This document shows, piece after piece, positions 17,178-26,892 of a DNA stretch of 64,000 bases (its first letter is position 1; every line of letters begins with the position of its first letter). Source of the stretch: Microcoleus vaginatus HSN003 (GTDB lineage Bacteria > Cyanobacteriota > Cyanobacteriia > Cyanobacteriales > Microcoleaceae); assembly GCF_022701255.1 (NCBI RefSeq), contig NZ_CP031705.1, forward strand, positions 3,237,501 to 3,301,500, in the 5' to 3' direction. The translations under genes were made by a program, and so were the position numbers. The notes under the pieces are model-generated. The model searched no databases. It was not told the DNA's origin and was given only the letters and a program-made list of their open reading frames with translations.

Positions 17178-17771
17178 TTACGAGGGGATTTGATCCGACG
17201 ATACATCCGGGGCGATCGCCAGATTTGCATCACCCGAAAGCACTTGAGCAGCAGACCCAGTAGTTAATCGATGATCGTAAGAGTGTGTTCCCAAACCCTT
17301 AACTTGGCGCATCAAAGTGCCCATTTCCAAAGCACTCATCGCATAATTCCAGCCCAAATTGCTTTTAATTCCAGCCCTTTCCAAAGCTTGCTGCATCGTG
17401 TCAGTCGTCACCACCCCAAAAATCACCGGCACCCCTGTCTGAAAAGCAGCAGCAGCAATTCCCTTAGCAACCTCACCAGCCACAAAATCGAAATGAGGAG
17501 TTTGGCCCCGAATTACCGCACCCAGACAAATTACCGCATCGTAGCGGTGAGAAAGAGCAGCTTGGCGCGCCACCAAAGGAATCTCAAAACTTCCCGGAAC
17601 CCAAAAAAAGTCCACCTGAGAGCCATGAGGATTAATATCAACCCCGTGGCGTTTCAAACAATCTTGACATCCCTCCAAAAGTTTGTTAACCACCAAATCG
17701 TTAAAACGACCGATGACAATAGCAAATCGCAAAGATTCGGTGTGAGTAAAAGTTCCCTCAAAAACAGTCAT
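17178..17771 (-). CDS. ribH: 6,7-dimethyl-8-ribityllumazine synthase
   Basis: 197 residues. Catalyses condensation of the ribityl-pyrimidine with dihydroxybutanone phosphate, the penultimate step of riboflavin synthesis. Motifs: [12 protein letters not shown] near 23, WVPGSFEIP near 57, the [17 protein letters not shown] loop with the catalytic histidine near 92 and [16 protein letters not shown] near 116. A C-terminal extension of roughly 35 residues beyond the usual core (after MRQVKGL) is poorly conserved. It lies 220 bp downstream of psbZ on the same strand, the same gene neighbourhood as in Synechocystis. Confidence 0.95.
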   Translation of the reverse strand: MTVFEGTFTHTESLRFAIVIGRFNDLVVNKLLEGCQDCLKRHGVDINPHGSQVDFFWVPGSFEIPLVARQAALSHRYDAVICLGAVIRGQTPHFDFVAGEVAKGIAAAAFQTGVPVIFGVVTTDTMQQALERAGIKSNLGWNYAMSALEMGTLMRQVKGLGTHSYDHRLTTGSAAQVLSGDANLAIAPDVSSDQIPS

Positions 17772-17992
17772 AGTGTTCTACTTTAGATTTTAGGTTTTAG
17801 ATTTTAGATTTTTGTTTGTGAGAAGGCAAAAGTCAGAAAGCAGCAGCATCTCATCTGAATCTCAAGTGCAAAAACATACAGGGTCGCGCGGTCTGGAAAA
17901 TTCCTAGCTTCTGCCGAATGCCTTTCAATCCCTGGCGAATGCCTTCATCCTTCTATCTTTTACCTTCTTTCTTCGAGAGAGTGGGGGTAAAA

Positions 17993-18184
17993 TTAAACGA
18001 CTAAAAAGTTCAATACACCCACTGCAATAACCAGCAAAAACCAGAGACCGGAACCGGCAACAATCAGCGCTTTAGACTGATTCCAGTTTTGGGGAGAGGC
18101 ATAAGCAACCGGCACGCCAACGACCATCACAAAAGACAGCAGTACCAGACCCAGTAAAACCACTTGAAACAGAATTGATAACAT
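17993..18184 (-). CDS. psbZ: Photosystem II protein PsbZ (Ycf9)
   Basis: 63 residues from ATG 18184, preceded by GGAGA eight bases upstream. A longer in-frame start at 18253 adds 23 polar residues absent from PsbZ and is rejected. Two transmembrane helices ([19 protein letters not shown] and [18 protein letters not shown]) flank the conserved [18 protein letters not shown] loop. PsbZ sits at the periphery of photosystem II and stabilises antenna and supercomplex interactions. The neighbourhood psbZ-ribH supports the call. Confidence 0.95.
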   Translation of the reverse strand: MLSILFQVVLLGLVLLSFVMVVGVPVAYASPQNWNQSKALIVAGSGLWFLLVIAVGVLNFLVV

Positions 18185-18500
18185 CTTTTCTCCTTTCGAT
18201 ATAACCGTGCGTTGACCAGAAATAGTTTCCCAGAACCGAAAAAAATCTTCCAAATTCTAGTTTTTGACAGTTTCCCGATAGTCGATCGAGAGATTGTCGG
18301 TTGATTGATACGAAAGAACCAGGGCAAATTCGGGCGTTGCGCGAACAGGCGTCAGCGGCTCTTAAGATTTTTATCAATTTTATCATTGTTCGTTACAGCA
18401 CAGAAAACTCGAAAGGTTAACTTAAAGTCCGATCGACACATCCGGTTTCAGAGAGCGAGAAATTGCTACTGTTTGAGTTAGAGATGCGGGATTTTCGGCT

Positions 18501-21431
18501 ATGGACTTAGTTTTGTGCCACACAACAGCAGATTTTGACGCCTTGGGGGCGGCGGTGGGACTTTGCGTGCTGCGCCCCGGTAGCAGGATCGTATTGACGG
18601 GCGGGTGTCATCCGACGGTGCGAGATTTTTTGGCGCTACACCGTGACGAGTACCCACTGATTGAACGCCGATCGGTCAATCCGCAACAAATTCGATCGAT
18701 TACTATAGTTGATGCCTCAGGGCGCGATCGTTTGGGAAAAGCCGCCGAGTGGCTGGATTTGCCACAAGTGAGCGAAATTGCTGTTTTCGACCACCACCTA
18801 GAGGCGCATTCCGACATCCCCGCTACTGTTACACAGATCGAAGCAGTCGGAGCCAGCACAACATTAATTGTCGAAAAGCTCAAAAATCAAGCAGAAAACA
18901 GCGACACACCATCTCGCCTTCTGCCTTCGGAAGCAACAGTAATGGCTCTCGGCATCCACGTCGATACAGGTTCCCTCACCTTTGAGGGCGCAACTGCGCG
19001 AGATGCAATAGCTTTGGCGTGGTTGATGGAACAGGGAGCGAGTTTGGGGGTAATCGCTGAATATGTAGAACCCGGTTTGTCTCCTCAATTGCAAGATTTG
19101 CTCAGAGAAGCGCTGAATAATTTGCGATCGGAAACTTTGCACGGTTACAGCGTAGCCTGGGTGCTGCTATCTACTGAAGCTTATGTTCCGGGACTTTCTT
19201 CCCTGGCTTCTCGCTTACTTGATTTAACTGAAACCGATGCTCTGCTTTTAGGTAATGTTTATAACTTTGGCGAAAACGAAAACACCCGCAACATCGATCC
19301 CGAATCGCCAGTTTCCAATCGATTAACTATTATCGGTCGATCGCGCATCGAAGGAACAAACCTCAGCGAATTGTTCAAACCCTTCGGCGGCGGAGGCCAC
19401 GCCCGCGCCGCTTCCCTCGCCACCCGCGATGTTGACGCCCTGCTGACTTTAAATCAGTTAGCTGACGAACTCAAAGCTCAAATTCCCCACCCTCCCACAG
19501 CCCGCGAATTAATGTCGTCTCCAGTGCGGAGTATTCGCCCGGAAACATCAGTGGGAGAAGCTCACCGTATCCTCCTACGTTACGGACATTCGGGGCTTTC
19601 TGTGGTCGATGCCGACGATCGACTCGCTGGCATTATCTCGCGGCGCGACATTGACATTGCCCTGCACCACGGTTTCAGTCACGCCCCGGTGAAAGGTTAC
19701 ATGACTTGGCAGTTAAAAACGATCGCCCCAGATACCTTGCTGCCGGAAATTGAATGTTTAATGGTCATGTATGATATCGGACGCTTGCCAGTATTGGAAA
19801 ACGGTCAACTGGTGGGAATTGTGACTCGGACTGATGTTTTGCGGGAATTGCACCAGCAAAAAGCGCGAGACAGGGGAAGCAATGCAGAATTTTCTCATTG
19901 TCCCGTGCCCGAATCGGTTGAGCAGTTGTTACGATCGCGCATCAGTCCCGAATTATGGCAATTATTGTCGATCGCCGCCAATATTGCCCACAATCGCGGC
20001 TGGCAACTTTATATTGTGGGTGGAGCAGTCCGGGATTTACTCTTAGCCACGGATGATACACTGGCGCTAACAGATATCGATTTGGTTGTGGATGGAAAGT
20101 GCGGTTCAGATGATTCCGGTGCTGGTGTCGAGTTAGCTTCATCGCTGCAAAAACTTTACCCGGAATCGCGTTTGGACGTTCACGGTCAATTTCAAACCGC
20201 CGCGCTTTTGTGGCCCAAAGACTCTGCTTTCGGCTCGCTGTGGGTGGATATCGCTACGGCTCGCACTGAATTTTACCCTTATCCGGCTGCAAATCCTGAA
20301 GTTGAAGCGAGTTCAATTCGCCAAGATTTGTACCGCAGGGATTTTACAATTAATGCGCTGGCTGTGCGGTTGGGTGTTCCTCGCAGTGGCGAATTGTTAG
20401 ATTTTTTTTGCGGTTTGCTGGACTTGGAATCGAAGCAAATTCGAGTTTTGCACGCCAATAGTTTTATCGAAGATCCGACGCGAATTTATCGCGCTGTGCG
20501 GTTTGCGGTGCGGTTGGGGTTTGAAATTGAGCCGCAGACGGAAGGATACATCCGCAACGCTTTGGCCAGCGGGATTTATTACCGAATTCAGGGGGAAAAT
20601 GGCCGAACTCCGGCTTTGGAAACTCGACTGAAAAGCGAATTGAAATACATTTTGCAAGCTCCTTACTGGAAAGTTGCTTTGCAAATGCTGGGAGATTTGC
20701 AGGCTTTGCGCTGCATTCATCCTAGTTTGGAGTTGGATCGGGAGTTGTGGCGGCAACTGCGTTTGCTCGATCGGTGTTTGAATGGAAGGAAGAAGGAAGG
20801 TTCGGCAACGGATTATGTAACGGATGTAACGGATGTAAAGGAGGTCAGGAAGAAGGAGGAGGGAAGAGGGAAAAAGGAAGAAGGAAGAGGGAAGAAGGAA
20901 CAAACTATCCCCAATTCCCAATTCCCAATTCCCCATTCCCCATTCCCCATTCCCAATTCCCCATTCCCAATTATCAATATTCCCGATTGGCAGATGCGGC
21001 TGGAAGTTTTGATAGCTTATTTAGCACCGGAATATCGCGGCAAGGTGGCTGCAAATCTTCAGTTACCTGCTGACAGCATTAAGCGGTTGGAAGTTTTGGA
21101 AGCCGGAAAGAATCAGTTAGCAGAGAATTTGCCTAAGTGCGAGTTGCCAAGTCAATTGGTGCTGCTGTTGAGAAATTATGAGTTGCCGGTGTTAATTGCG
21201 ATCGCCCTACAAAGTCCGCGAAAATTCCGCCGCCAAATCTGGGAATATCTCACCAAATGGGCGAATGTTGAGCCGCCTTTGAATGGCAACGATTTGAAGG
21301 CTTTGGGTTATAAGCCGGGGCCTGGGTTTAAACGAATGTTGGATGATTTGTTGGCGGCGAGGTTGGATGGCGATTTGGGCGATCGGGCTGCTGCTATCTC
21401 TTTCTTAACAGAACGTTATCCTCAAGCTTAG
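18501..21431 (+). CDS. DHH phosphoesterase-CBS-tRNA nucleotidyltransferase fusion (A-adding type)
   Basis: 976 residues. Order: DHH domain (DFDALGAA near 12, DHH near 97), DHHA1 domain with GGGGHARAAS near 296, two CBS domains about 335-455, class II nucleotidyltransferase with GGAVRDLLL near 508 and DIDLVV near 525, then the tRNA-binding helical region. Synechocystis has the same architecture in its A-adding enzyme, which works with a separate CC-adding enzyme to finish the tRNA 3' CCA end; A-adding activity is inferred from that. Residues about 763-825 are a lysine/glutamate then proline/asparagine low-complexity insertion encoded by intergenic-type simple repeats (20782-20985), in frame and without stops, between helices of the C-terminal region. 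Confidence 0.9.
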   Translation: MDLVLCHTTADFDALGAAVGLCVLRPGSRIVLTGGCHPTVRDFLALHRDEYPLIERRSVNPQQIRSITIVDASGRDRLGKAAEWLDLPQVSEIAVFDHHLEAHSDIPATVTQIEAVGASTTLIVEKLKNQAENSDTPSRLLPSEATVMALGIHVDTGSLTFEGATARDAIALAWLMEQGASLGVIAEYVEPGLSPQLQDLLREALNNLRSETLHGYSVAWVLLSTEAYVPGLSSLASRLLDLTETDALLLGNVYNFGENENTRNIDPESPVSNRLTIIGRSRIEGTNLSELFKPFGGGGHARAASLATRDVDALLTLNQLADELKAQIPHPPTARELMSSPVRSIRPETSVGEAHRILLRYGHSGLSVVDADDRLAGIISRRDIDIALHHGFSHAPVKGYMTWQLKTIAPDTLLPEIECLMVMYDIGRLPVLENGQLVGIVTRTDVLRELHQQKARDRGSNAEFSHCPVPESVEQLLRSRISPELWQLLSIAANIAHNRGWQLYIVGGAVRDLLLATDDTLALTDIDLVVDGKCGSDDSGAGVELASSLQKLYPESRLDVHGQFQTAALLWPKDSAFGSLWVDIATARTEFYPYPAANPEVEASSIRQDLYRRDFTINALAVRLGVPRSGELLDFFCGLLDLESKQIRVLHANSFIEDPTRIYRAVRFAVRLGFEIEPQTEGYIRNALASGIYYRIQGENGRTPALETRLKSELKYILQAPYWKVALQMLGDLQALRCIHPSLELDRELWRQLRLLDRCLNGRKKEGSATDYVTDVTDVKEVRKKEEGRGKKEEGRGKKEQTIPNSQFPIPHSPFPIPNSPFPIINIPDWQMRLEVLIAYLAPEYRGKVAANLQLPADSIKRLEVLEAGKNQLAENLPKCELPSQLVLLLRNYELPVLIAIALQSPRKFRRQIWEYLTKWANVEPPLNGNDLKALGYKPGPGFKRMLDDLLAARLDGDLGDRAAAISFLTERYPQA
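20782..20985 (+). repeat. Simple tandem repeats inside a coding region
   Basis: GGAAGAA/GGAAGAG heptamers (two blocks, from about 20788 and 20845), GGATGTAAC repeats (about 20812-20840) and CCCAATT/CCCCATT heptamers (about 20911-20970) follow one another. The units match intergenic repeats at 1223-1295. The frame is kept, giving KKEEGRG and FPIPNSP-type peptide repeats. Confidence 0.9.
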
Positions 21432-21495
21432 TAAGGTGCGTCAGCAGCGCGTTATTTTTTCTCTACTTGATTAGCTCATTGCTGACGCACTCTAC
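21432..21495. repeat. Inverted-repeat element, GGTGCGTCAG family, copy B
   Basis: Ends GGTGCGTCAGCA (21435-21446) and TGCTGACGCAC (21480-21490) pair, with GCGTTATTTTTTC inside, as in copy A at 10568-10630. It begins at the stop codon of the tRNA nucleotidyltransferase gene and could act as its terminator. Confidence 0.8.
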
Positions 21496-21566
21496 TGAAT
21501 TTTTAGTTTTCAATCCCAAACAGGCTCACCAGGCGATCGCACATTATTGATATTTCGAGAATTAAG

Positions 21567-22022
21567 GTGAAGAAACATCACGCTCCTGCTTTAATTGCAA
21601 TTGTCCTTTACAAAACATTTGTGGCTTCCCTCTTGGCAGTCACTTCAATCGCTTAGCTTTTTTCCCTGAAAAATCATCAAGTTTGAGAAAGTTTTTCGCA
21701 ATCTTATTTGTTAGAAAGCAAACTAAAAATTATTGAATTCATCCTAAATAAACTTCTCATGGTCAAGCCTAAAAACTTACTGTTTAGCGGACTTACCGCA
21801 GCATTTTATGCAGTTTAAACGGCTGTTTAAGCAGTTGGTTTGTGGTACGAAAAAGACTGGACAACAATCTTAGTTTTAGTGCTGGTAGGCATCAGTATCC
21901 CCCCTGAAATATATGAATTAGTTCACGGGGTCACGGTACTTAAGTTAGGGATATTTATCGGAAATTTAGCTATCTTATGGTATTTGATCCACCCTTGGCC
22001 GAAGCCTGGTAAGGGAGATTAA
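21567..22022 (+). pseudogene. DUF2127 membrane protein pseudogene with four in-frame stops
   Basis: One continuous frame from GTG 21567 to TAA 22020-22022 reads as a DUF2127 protein: ALIAIVLYKTFVASLLAVTS at the N-terminus, LLFSGLTAAFYAV in the middle, then AVGLWYEKDW and GISIPPEIYELVHGVTVLK at the C-terminus. The frame is interrupted by TAG 21654, TGA 21684, TAA 21816 and TAA 21828, with no frameshift anywhere. The stops replace residues that are leucine or glutamate in the family, as judged from memory of the family pattern. Only the last 60 codons remain open, so the gene is presumed dead. DUF2127 function is unknown. Confidence 0.8.
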
Positions 22023-22085
22023 AGTTTTGATTATTCAGAGCAAACTCACTTGATTGTATAAATGTCAGCATTTTCCATTTTAGTT

Positions 22086-22295
22086 TCATAAAACGGCTTA
22101 TAAGTCAAATAAAAACCTCAATCTTTACAAAAACTTTCGGATTGTAAAGATTCGATAAAGCTACGAGGGGTTATACCCCCTATGAGTTATAGTGAGACAT
22201 ATATAGATGCACCCTGATGGCTTTCCCGTTCCACAAGAGCGGGATTTTTATTGGAAAAATATTGTATTAAGTTTTAATGCACCTGGTACAGATAG
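22086..22295 (+). repeat. ~208-bp direct repeat, left copy
   Basis: The segment recurs in the same orientation at 29780-29988. The halves from AGATGCACCCTGATGG onward are almost identical; the first halves differ by scattered substitutions. Each copy has GAGGGGTTATACCCCC and a terminator-like TCCCG...CGGGATTTTTATT. Together they bracket bicA, usp, the second sulP and the first prfC. Confidence 0.85.
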
Positions 22296-22542
22296 AATTG
22301 GTGGAAAATTTCAATAAAACGATCGCAGCAACGGTCATCACTACAATTGCCACTAATGGCGAAGGCACCGCTTTCGTGAAGCGAGGCAGAATAAATAAGC
22401 CAATATTTGCTCCTACATCAAATACGATGTCACAGTTGTACAACTCAATTCCATTTTTGATGTAGGTCTGTACTTTTTTATACACAAACTGGGCTTCGTG
22501 CTTCTGTAAGCAAAATATGGTCCTCCCACTCGTAAGTTTCAC
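22296..22542 (-). pseudogene. Chimeric remnant: FkbM methyltransferase fragment fused to SulP fragment
   Basis: On the minus strand from about 22542, some 50 codons resemble the N-terminal part of FkbM-family methyltransferases (TIFCLQKHEAQFVY, then CDIVFDVGANIGLF, the SAM-binding motif). The frame then passes directly into [20 protein letters not shown], which matches an internal piece of the SulP protein at 25384-26892 ([20 protein letters not shown]). The frame runs out inside the direct repeat. Neither parent domain is complete, so this is rearrangement debris rather than a gene. Confidence 0.75.
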
Positions 22543-22618
22543 TTACTTATATTTTTTTTCATTCTGTACACTTCTTACTTAGCTTTTGAATTTTGATAGC
22601 CTGCAATCTCCTGCAGAC

Positions 22619-22725
22619 AAGGCTGTTACTGGTTTTGAACAGCCCCTGCACGGATACGTTTTGATTAAGACAAAGGCTGTTACTGGTTTTGAACAGCCCC
22701 TGCACGGATACGTTTTGATTAAGAA
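22619..22725. repeat. Two tandem 54-bp units each with a GGCTGTT...AACAGCC hairpin
   Basis: The unit starting AAGGCTGTTACTGG occurs at 22619 and 22673 with period 54. Each contains the inverted repeat GGCTGTT/AACAGCC with a ten-base loop. The second unit runs over the stop codon of bicA (minus strand), so the array lies at its 3' end and may serve as a terminator or RNA-stabilising structure. Confidence 0.85.
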
Positions 22726-24425
22726 AGAGAGGGAAAAGGTTTGCCCATTTCATCGTAGCTATGGCCTTGCTTTTCACGAACCATCGCTAAACCTTCTTGT
22801 AGTGCAGTCAGGCGATCGCCCATCCAGTGATGTCCGGGAATTAAACCAGCAATACCTAACTTTTCTAAGCGACGTTTTACCTTCCCTGTTGCCCCAAGAA
22901 CAATCACTTGCCGCCCAGCCTCAATCGCCTCTTTAATCGCATTTTCGATTGCCAAAGAAGACGTTACGCCCAGCATAGGAACTTCACCTAAATCGACAAT
23001 CAAAACATCATAATTGGCAATAGCGCTATGTTCTCTAGCAATGGCTTTGGCAATACCAAAAATCATTGGACCACTGAGATGGAACAGTAAAACGCGCCCG
23101 TTTGCTAAATCTAAAAGTTGCTTTTCTTCCTCAGTGAGGACAATTTGATCGTCAGTATCAGTAATCGCTTTCACAGATTTGGATTGAAGTTGCTCAAGGC
23201 TGTCAATCGTCAAGATATTAGCAATAAATACCCCTACGGCAACAGCTATCATTAAATCGACAAACACCGTGAGAAATACCACAGTATAGACAATGCCGGC
23301 TGCCTTCCAAGAAATTTTGTGAACCCGTTTGAGGAAAGCCCAATCAATAATATTGATCCCTACTTTTAAGACAATCCCAGCTAACACAGCCAGGGGAATG
23401 CCAGAAGTTAGAGGAGCCGCCCACAAAACGACGATTAACAGCACTAAAGCCCGACTAATACCAGATAATGCAGTGCGTCCACCGGCTTGGATGTTAACTA
23501 CAGTCGCCGTTGTCGCTCCAGAACCAGCAACTCCACCACATAAACCAGTAATCACATTAGCAATACCTTGCCCGATTAACTCTTTGTTAGATTTGTGTTC
23601 GGTACGAGTGAGACTGTCAGACACGAGGCAAGTTAACAAACAATCAATTGATCCCACCATGCCCAACACCATTGCATTAACAAACATTAACTGCCAATTT
23701 TCAGTGCTAAAAGTAGGCATTTGGAATTGAGGCAAACCGGGAGTAATTTTTCCAATAGTGGCAATAGTGCGAATCTCAACACCACTAAATAAAATTAGAG
23801 AAATTGCCGTACCGATAACTAAAGCCACCAGTTGCGGTGGTACAACCTTTTTCCATGAAGTCGGGTAAAAGAACAGAATTGCTAAAGTTATTAACCCTAA
23901 AAAAGTTTCCCAAGGATTGAGATTAGTGATGAGAGTCGGTAGATTCTTGATCACATCAATGACACCACCTTTAGGAGTTGCTTGTCCTAAAAAGGGTGCT
24001 ATTTGCATAAAAATCAGAATCACACCAATTCCTGTCATAAATCCAGAAATCACGTTATAGGGCAGCATCGTAATATACCGCCCCAATCGCAAAACCCCAA
24101 AGAGGATTTGAACTAATCCTGCCATCATCACCACAGTAAATGCCATTGCCATGCCATTTTCAGGATTATTAGCCGTGAGTCCGCTAATAACTGCGGTGAC
24201 AATTACTGTCATCGGGCCTGTTGGTTCAGAAATTAGACTCGGTGTACCGCCAAATAAAGCAGCAAAAAATCCGACTAATATTGCCCCCCATAATCCGGCA
24301 GAAGCCCCCGCACCGGAAGCAATACCAAATGCTAATGCCATCGGTAAAGCAACAACCGCTGCCGTTAACCCCCCAAGAATATCTCCTTGTACGTTACGGA
24401 AATGGATTTGATTGATTATTTGCAT
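22719..24425 (-). CDS. bicA: BicA-type SulP sodium-dependent bicarbonate transporter
   Basis: 568 residues. The opening MQIINQIHFRNVQGDILGG and segments GASAGLWGAILVGFFAALFG, LISEPTGPMTV, DSLTRTEHKSNKELIGQG and LSGPMIFGIAKAIAREH follow BicA of Synechococcus PCC 7002 closely. Architecture: SulP membrane domain (about 12-14 segments, residues 15-415) then a cytoplasmic STAS domain (about 445-550). BicA gives low-affinity, high-flux, Na+-driven bicarbonate uptake for the carbon-concentrating mechanism. The gene shares strand and close spacing with usp and a second SulP gene (gaps 49 and 30 bp), suggesting one operon read from 26892 downward. Confidence 0.9.
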   Translation of the reverse strand: MQIINQIHFRNVQGDILGGLTAAVVALPMALAFGIASGAGASAGLWGAILVGFFAALFGGTPSLISEPTGPMTVIVTAVISGLTANNPENGMAMAFTVVMMAGLVQILFGVLRLGRYITMLPYNVISGFMTGIGVILIFMQIAPFLGQATPKGGVIDVIKNLPTLITNLNPWETFLGLITLAILFFYPTSWKKVVPPQLVALVIGTAISLILFSGVEIRTIATIGKITPGLPQFQMPTFSTENWQLMFVNAMVLGMVGSIDCLLTCLVSDSLTRTEHKSNKELIGQGIANVITGLCGGVAGSGATTATVVNIQAGGRTALSGISRALVLLIVVLWAAPLTSGIPLAVLAGIVLKVGINIIDWAFLKRVHKISWKAAGIVYTVVFLTVFVDLMIAVAVGVFIANILTIDSLEQLQSKSVKAITDTDDQIVLTEEEKQLLDLANGRVLLFHLSGPMIFGIAKAIAREHSAIANYDVLIVDLGEVPMLGVTSSLAIENAIKEAIEAGRQVIVLGATGKVKRRLEKLGIAGLIPGHHWMGDRLTALQEGLAMVREKQGHSYDEMGKPFPSLS

Positions 24426-24474
24426 GGAAACTTTTCCTCCCTTAAAAAATCAAGCTGAATTTATTTAAATTGAG

Positions 24475-25353
24475 TTAACGGAATAGCAATACAGGGATAT
24501 TGCTACTTCTCAGCAGTTGGGCAGTGGTACTACCAATCACTAAATGGCGAATACGGCTATGTCCGTAAGCTCCCATTAGCAAAAGGCTGATATCATGCTG
24601 GCTAATATAGTTGGCGATCGCTTTTTCAGATTCACCCTCTATGACGCTACAGACTGGCTCAAATCCTGCTTCTTGCAATCTTTCTTTTCCTTCACTGAGT
24701 CTAGCGTTCGCCCTTTGATATGAGTCATTTTTCGTCACTTTTAGTAGATGTAATTCCAAACTTTTGAAGAAAGGATTTTCTACTAAAAATTGCAGTATCT
24801 TCTTTCCCGTTAGACTACCATCGTATGCCACTAAAATACGCTCAATCGCTTTAAATTCACGGGGAGTCACTAAGCAAGGCTTATGACTACTCCGAACAAT
24901 CCGATCTACATTTGCCCCTAAATGTCCCGATGCAAAATCCGCCGCTTCTCCTCGTTTACCTAAAACAATCAAATCTGAATTATTTTCAAATTCATGAAAA
25001 GAATCTACCAGAAATCCTGCTTTACTAGATAACTTAAAATCTTCTATGCCTTCATTTTTTAAGGTTTCGGCAGCCTTTTGCAAAATTAATCTGGCTTTTT
25101 GATTGTTCAGCTTGGCTTTTTCATGTTCTAAACTCACTAATTCATTCAGCAATTTTTCAGAAGCGCCCAGACCAATACTACCACTTAAGTTACCAGTGTA
25201 AGCTACTTTTTGACTACGAATATCGGTGATAAGTAGCACCTGGATTTGGGCAGGGAAGCGAATAGAAAACCAAGCTCCATATCGATAAATACTTTCAGCG
25301 AAAGACGAACCATCGGTACAAAGCAAAATAGTTTTCATCGTGGTTTTAGCCAT
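24475..25353 (-). CDS. Tandem universal stress protein (two UspA domains)
   Basis: 292 residues with two Usp folds: residues about 5-160 (TILLCTDGSSFAESI ... DLIVLGKRGEAADFASGHLG) and about 165-292 (ERILVAYDGSLTGKKIL ... LLMGAYGHSRIRHLVIGSTT). The second half has the ATP-binding pattern G-x2-G-x9-G-S/T. A second in-frame ATG five codons in (25338) is possible. Located between two SulP transporter genes, a common arrangement, so a regulatory role on anion transport is suggested but unproven. Confidence 0.88.
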   Translation of the reverse strand: MAKTTMKTILLCTDGSSFAESIYRYGAWFSIRFPAQIQVLLITDIRSQKVAYTGNLSGSIGLGASEKLLNELVSLEHEKAKLNNQKARLILQKAAETLKNEGIEDFKLSSKAGFLVDSFHEFENNSDLIVLGKRGEAADFASGHLGANVDRIVRSSHKPCLVTPREFKAIERILVAYDGSLTGKKILQFLVENPFFKSLELHLLKVTKNDSYQRANARLSEGKERLQEAGFEPVCSVIEGESEKAIANYISQHDISLLLMGAYGHSRIRHLVIGSTTAQLLRSSNIPVLLFR

Positions 25354-25383
25354 TGAAAAATAAAGGATTGAAAGGTTAAAATA

Positions 25384-26892
25384 CTACGGCTTTTTCAGGG
25401 CATCGGAGTTTTGAGAAAGTGCCAATTTATTCAGCAAGGTCGTACTCGCTTCATTCAGCCCGATTAGCTCCACTTCTGCTCCATTGCGGCGAAATTTAAG
25501 CACGGCTTTATCGAGTACCTCCACTGCCCCTTGATCCCACAGGTGAGCATAGGTTAGATCGATGGTGACGCGCTCAACCAGTTCTGTAAAATCAAAAGAC
25601 CCTAAAAACTCATCTCTCGATAAAAAGAAAATTTGTCCCGCTACCTTATAGATGCGATGAGAACCATCGTCACTCAATACTTTATCCACAAATACCAACT
25701 GGGCAATTTTGTTAGAAAAGAATACGGTACTCATTACGATGCCTGTCACTACGCCGAGGGCAAAATTTCGGGTAAAAATTGTCACAAACATCGTCGTTAA
25801 CATGACGGCGGTTTCAGTGCGGGGGATGCGGGGAAGATTTTTGAAGGATGACCAGCGAAATGTACCGATTGACACCATGATCATCACGGCTACTAAGGCA
25901 GCCATCGGCATTTGCTTGACCCAATCTTGCAAAAACAAAATGGCAAATAATAGGAAAACCCCCGACGCTAACGTTGATAGTCTCCCCCGTCCGCCCGACT
26001 GCACATTAATCACTGATTGCCCAATCATTCCACACCCAGCCATGCCCCCAAAGAAGGCAGTAACGATATTGGCAATGCCTTGTCCTTTGGCTTCTTGGTT
26101 TTTATCACTGGGGGTATCGGTGAGTTCATCCACCAGTGAAGCGGTTAAGAATGAAGCCAATAAACCCACGATCGCCAAGGTCAGGGAATAGGGCAAGATA
26201 ATCTCTAGTGTCTCTAGAGTTAACGGGACTTGGGGTAGGGCAAAACTGGGTAGCGCAGTGGGTAACTCTCCCATATCCCCGACAGTGGGAACATCGAGTT
26301 TGAGAGCGATCGCAGCTATCGTCATCACCGCTAGCGCCACTAAGGGAGAAGGGACTGCTTTGGTAAAACGAGGCAGAATGTAAATAATTGCCAAGGAAAG
26401 GAGAGTCAGCACATAGACTGCCGGCGGAACATTCGTCAGTTGGGGCAACTGGGCGAGGAAAATTAACACCGCCAGCGCATTGATATAGCCAATCATCACT
26501 GCTCTGGGGACAAATCTCATTTGGCGTCCCAGTTTTAGCACCCCAAACAAAACTTGAAAAACCCCTGTTAACAAGGTTGCGGCAAATAGATACTGCAAGC
26601 CATGATCTTTAACTAAATCAATCATTAGCAGAGCCATCGCTCCTGTGGCAGCGGAAATTGCCCCCGGTCTGCCTCCTAAAAATGCCGTTAGGACGGCGAT
26701 AATAAATGAGGCATAAAGCCCAACTTTGGGATCGACTCCGGCAATGATCGAAAAGGCGATCGCTTCTGGAATGAGTGCCAATCCCACGACTGCGCCTGCC
26801 AGAATGTCTCGTCGAGTGTTAAAAAACCACTCTCGCCTTAAAATTGTTGGGTTCAAGTTTCCTCCTAAAGTAGCTGTCTGAAAAAAAGGCAA
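25384..26892 (-). CDS. SulP-family anion transporter with STAS domain (second copy)
   Basis: 502 residues: SulP membrane core (about residues 25-400; signature region [19 protein letters not shown] near 38, [16 protein letters not shown] near 78, [16 protein letters not shown] near 295) and a shorter C-terminal STAS-like part with [16 protein letters not shown]. It belongs to a different SulP branch from BicA, the YbaR-like group often annotated as sulfate permease. Substrate could be bicarbonate, sulfate or another anion. First gene of the inferred three-gene operon sulP-usp-bicA. Confidence 0.85.
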   Translation of the reverse strand: MPFFQTATLGGNLNPTILRREWFFNTRRDILAGAVVGLALIPEAIAFSIIAGVDPKVGLYASFIIAVLTAFLGGRPGAISAATGAMALLMIDLVKDHGLQYLFAATLLTGVFQVLFGVLKLGRQMRFVPRAVMIGYINALAVLIFLAQLPQLTNVPPAVYVLTLLSLAIIYILPRFTKAVPSPLVALAVMTIAAIALKLDVPTVGDMGELPTALPSFALPQVPLTLETLEIILPYSLTLAIVGLLASFLTASLVDELTDTPSDKNQEAKGQGIANIVTAFFGGMAGCGMIGQSVINVQSGGRGRLSTLASGVFLLFAILFLQDWVKQMPMAALVAVMIMVSIGTFRWSSFKNLPRIPRTETAVMLTTMFVTIFTRNFALGVVTGIVMSTVFFSNKIAQLVFVDKVLSDDGSHRIYKVAGQIFFLSRDEFLGSFDFTELVERVTIDLTYAHLWDQGAVEVLDKAVLKFRRNGAEVELIGLNEASTTLLNKLALSQNSDALKKP

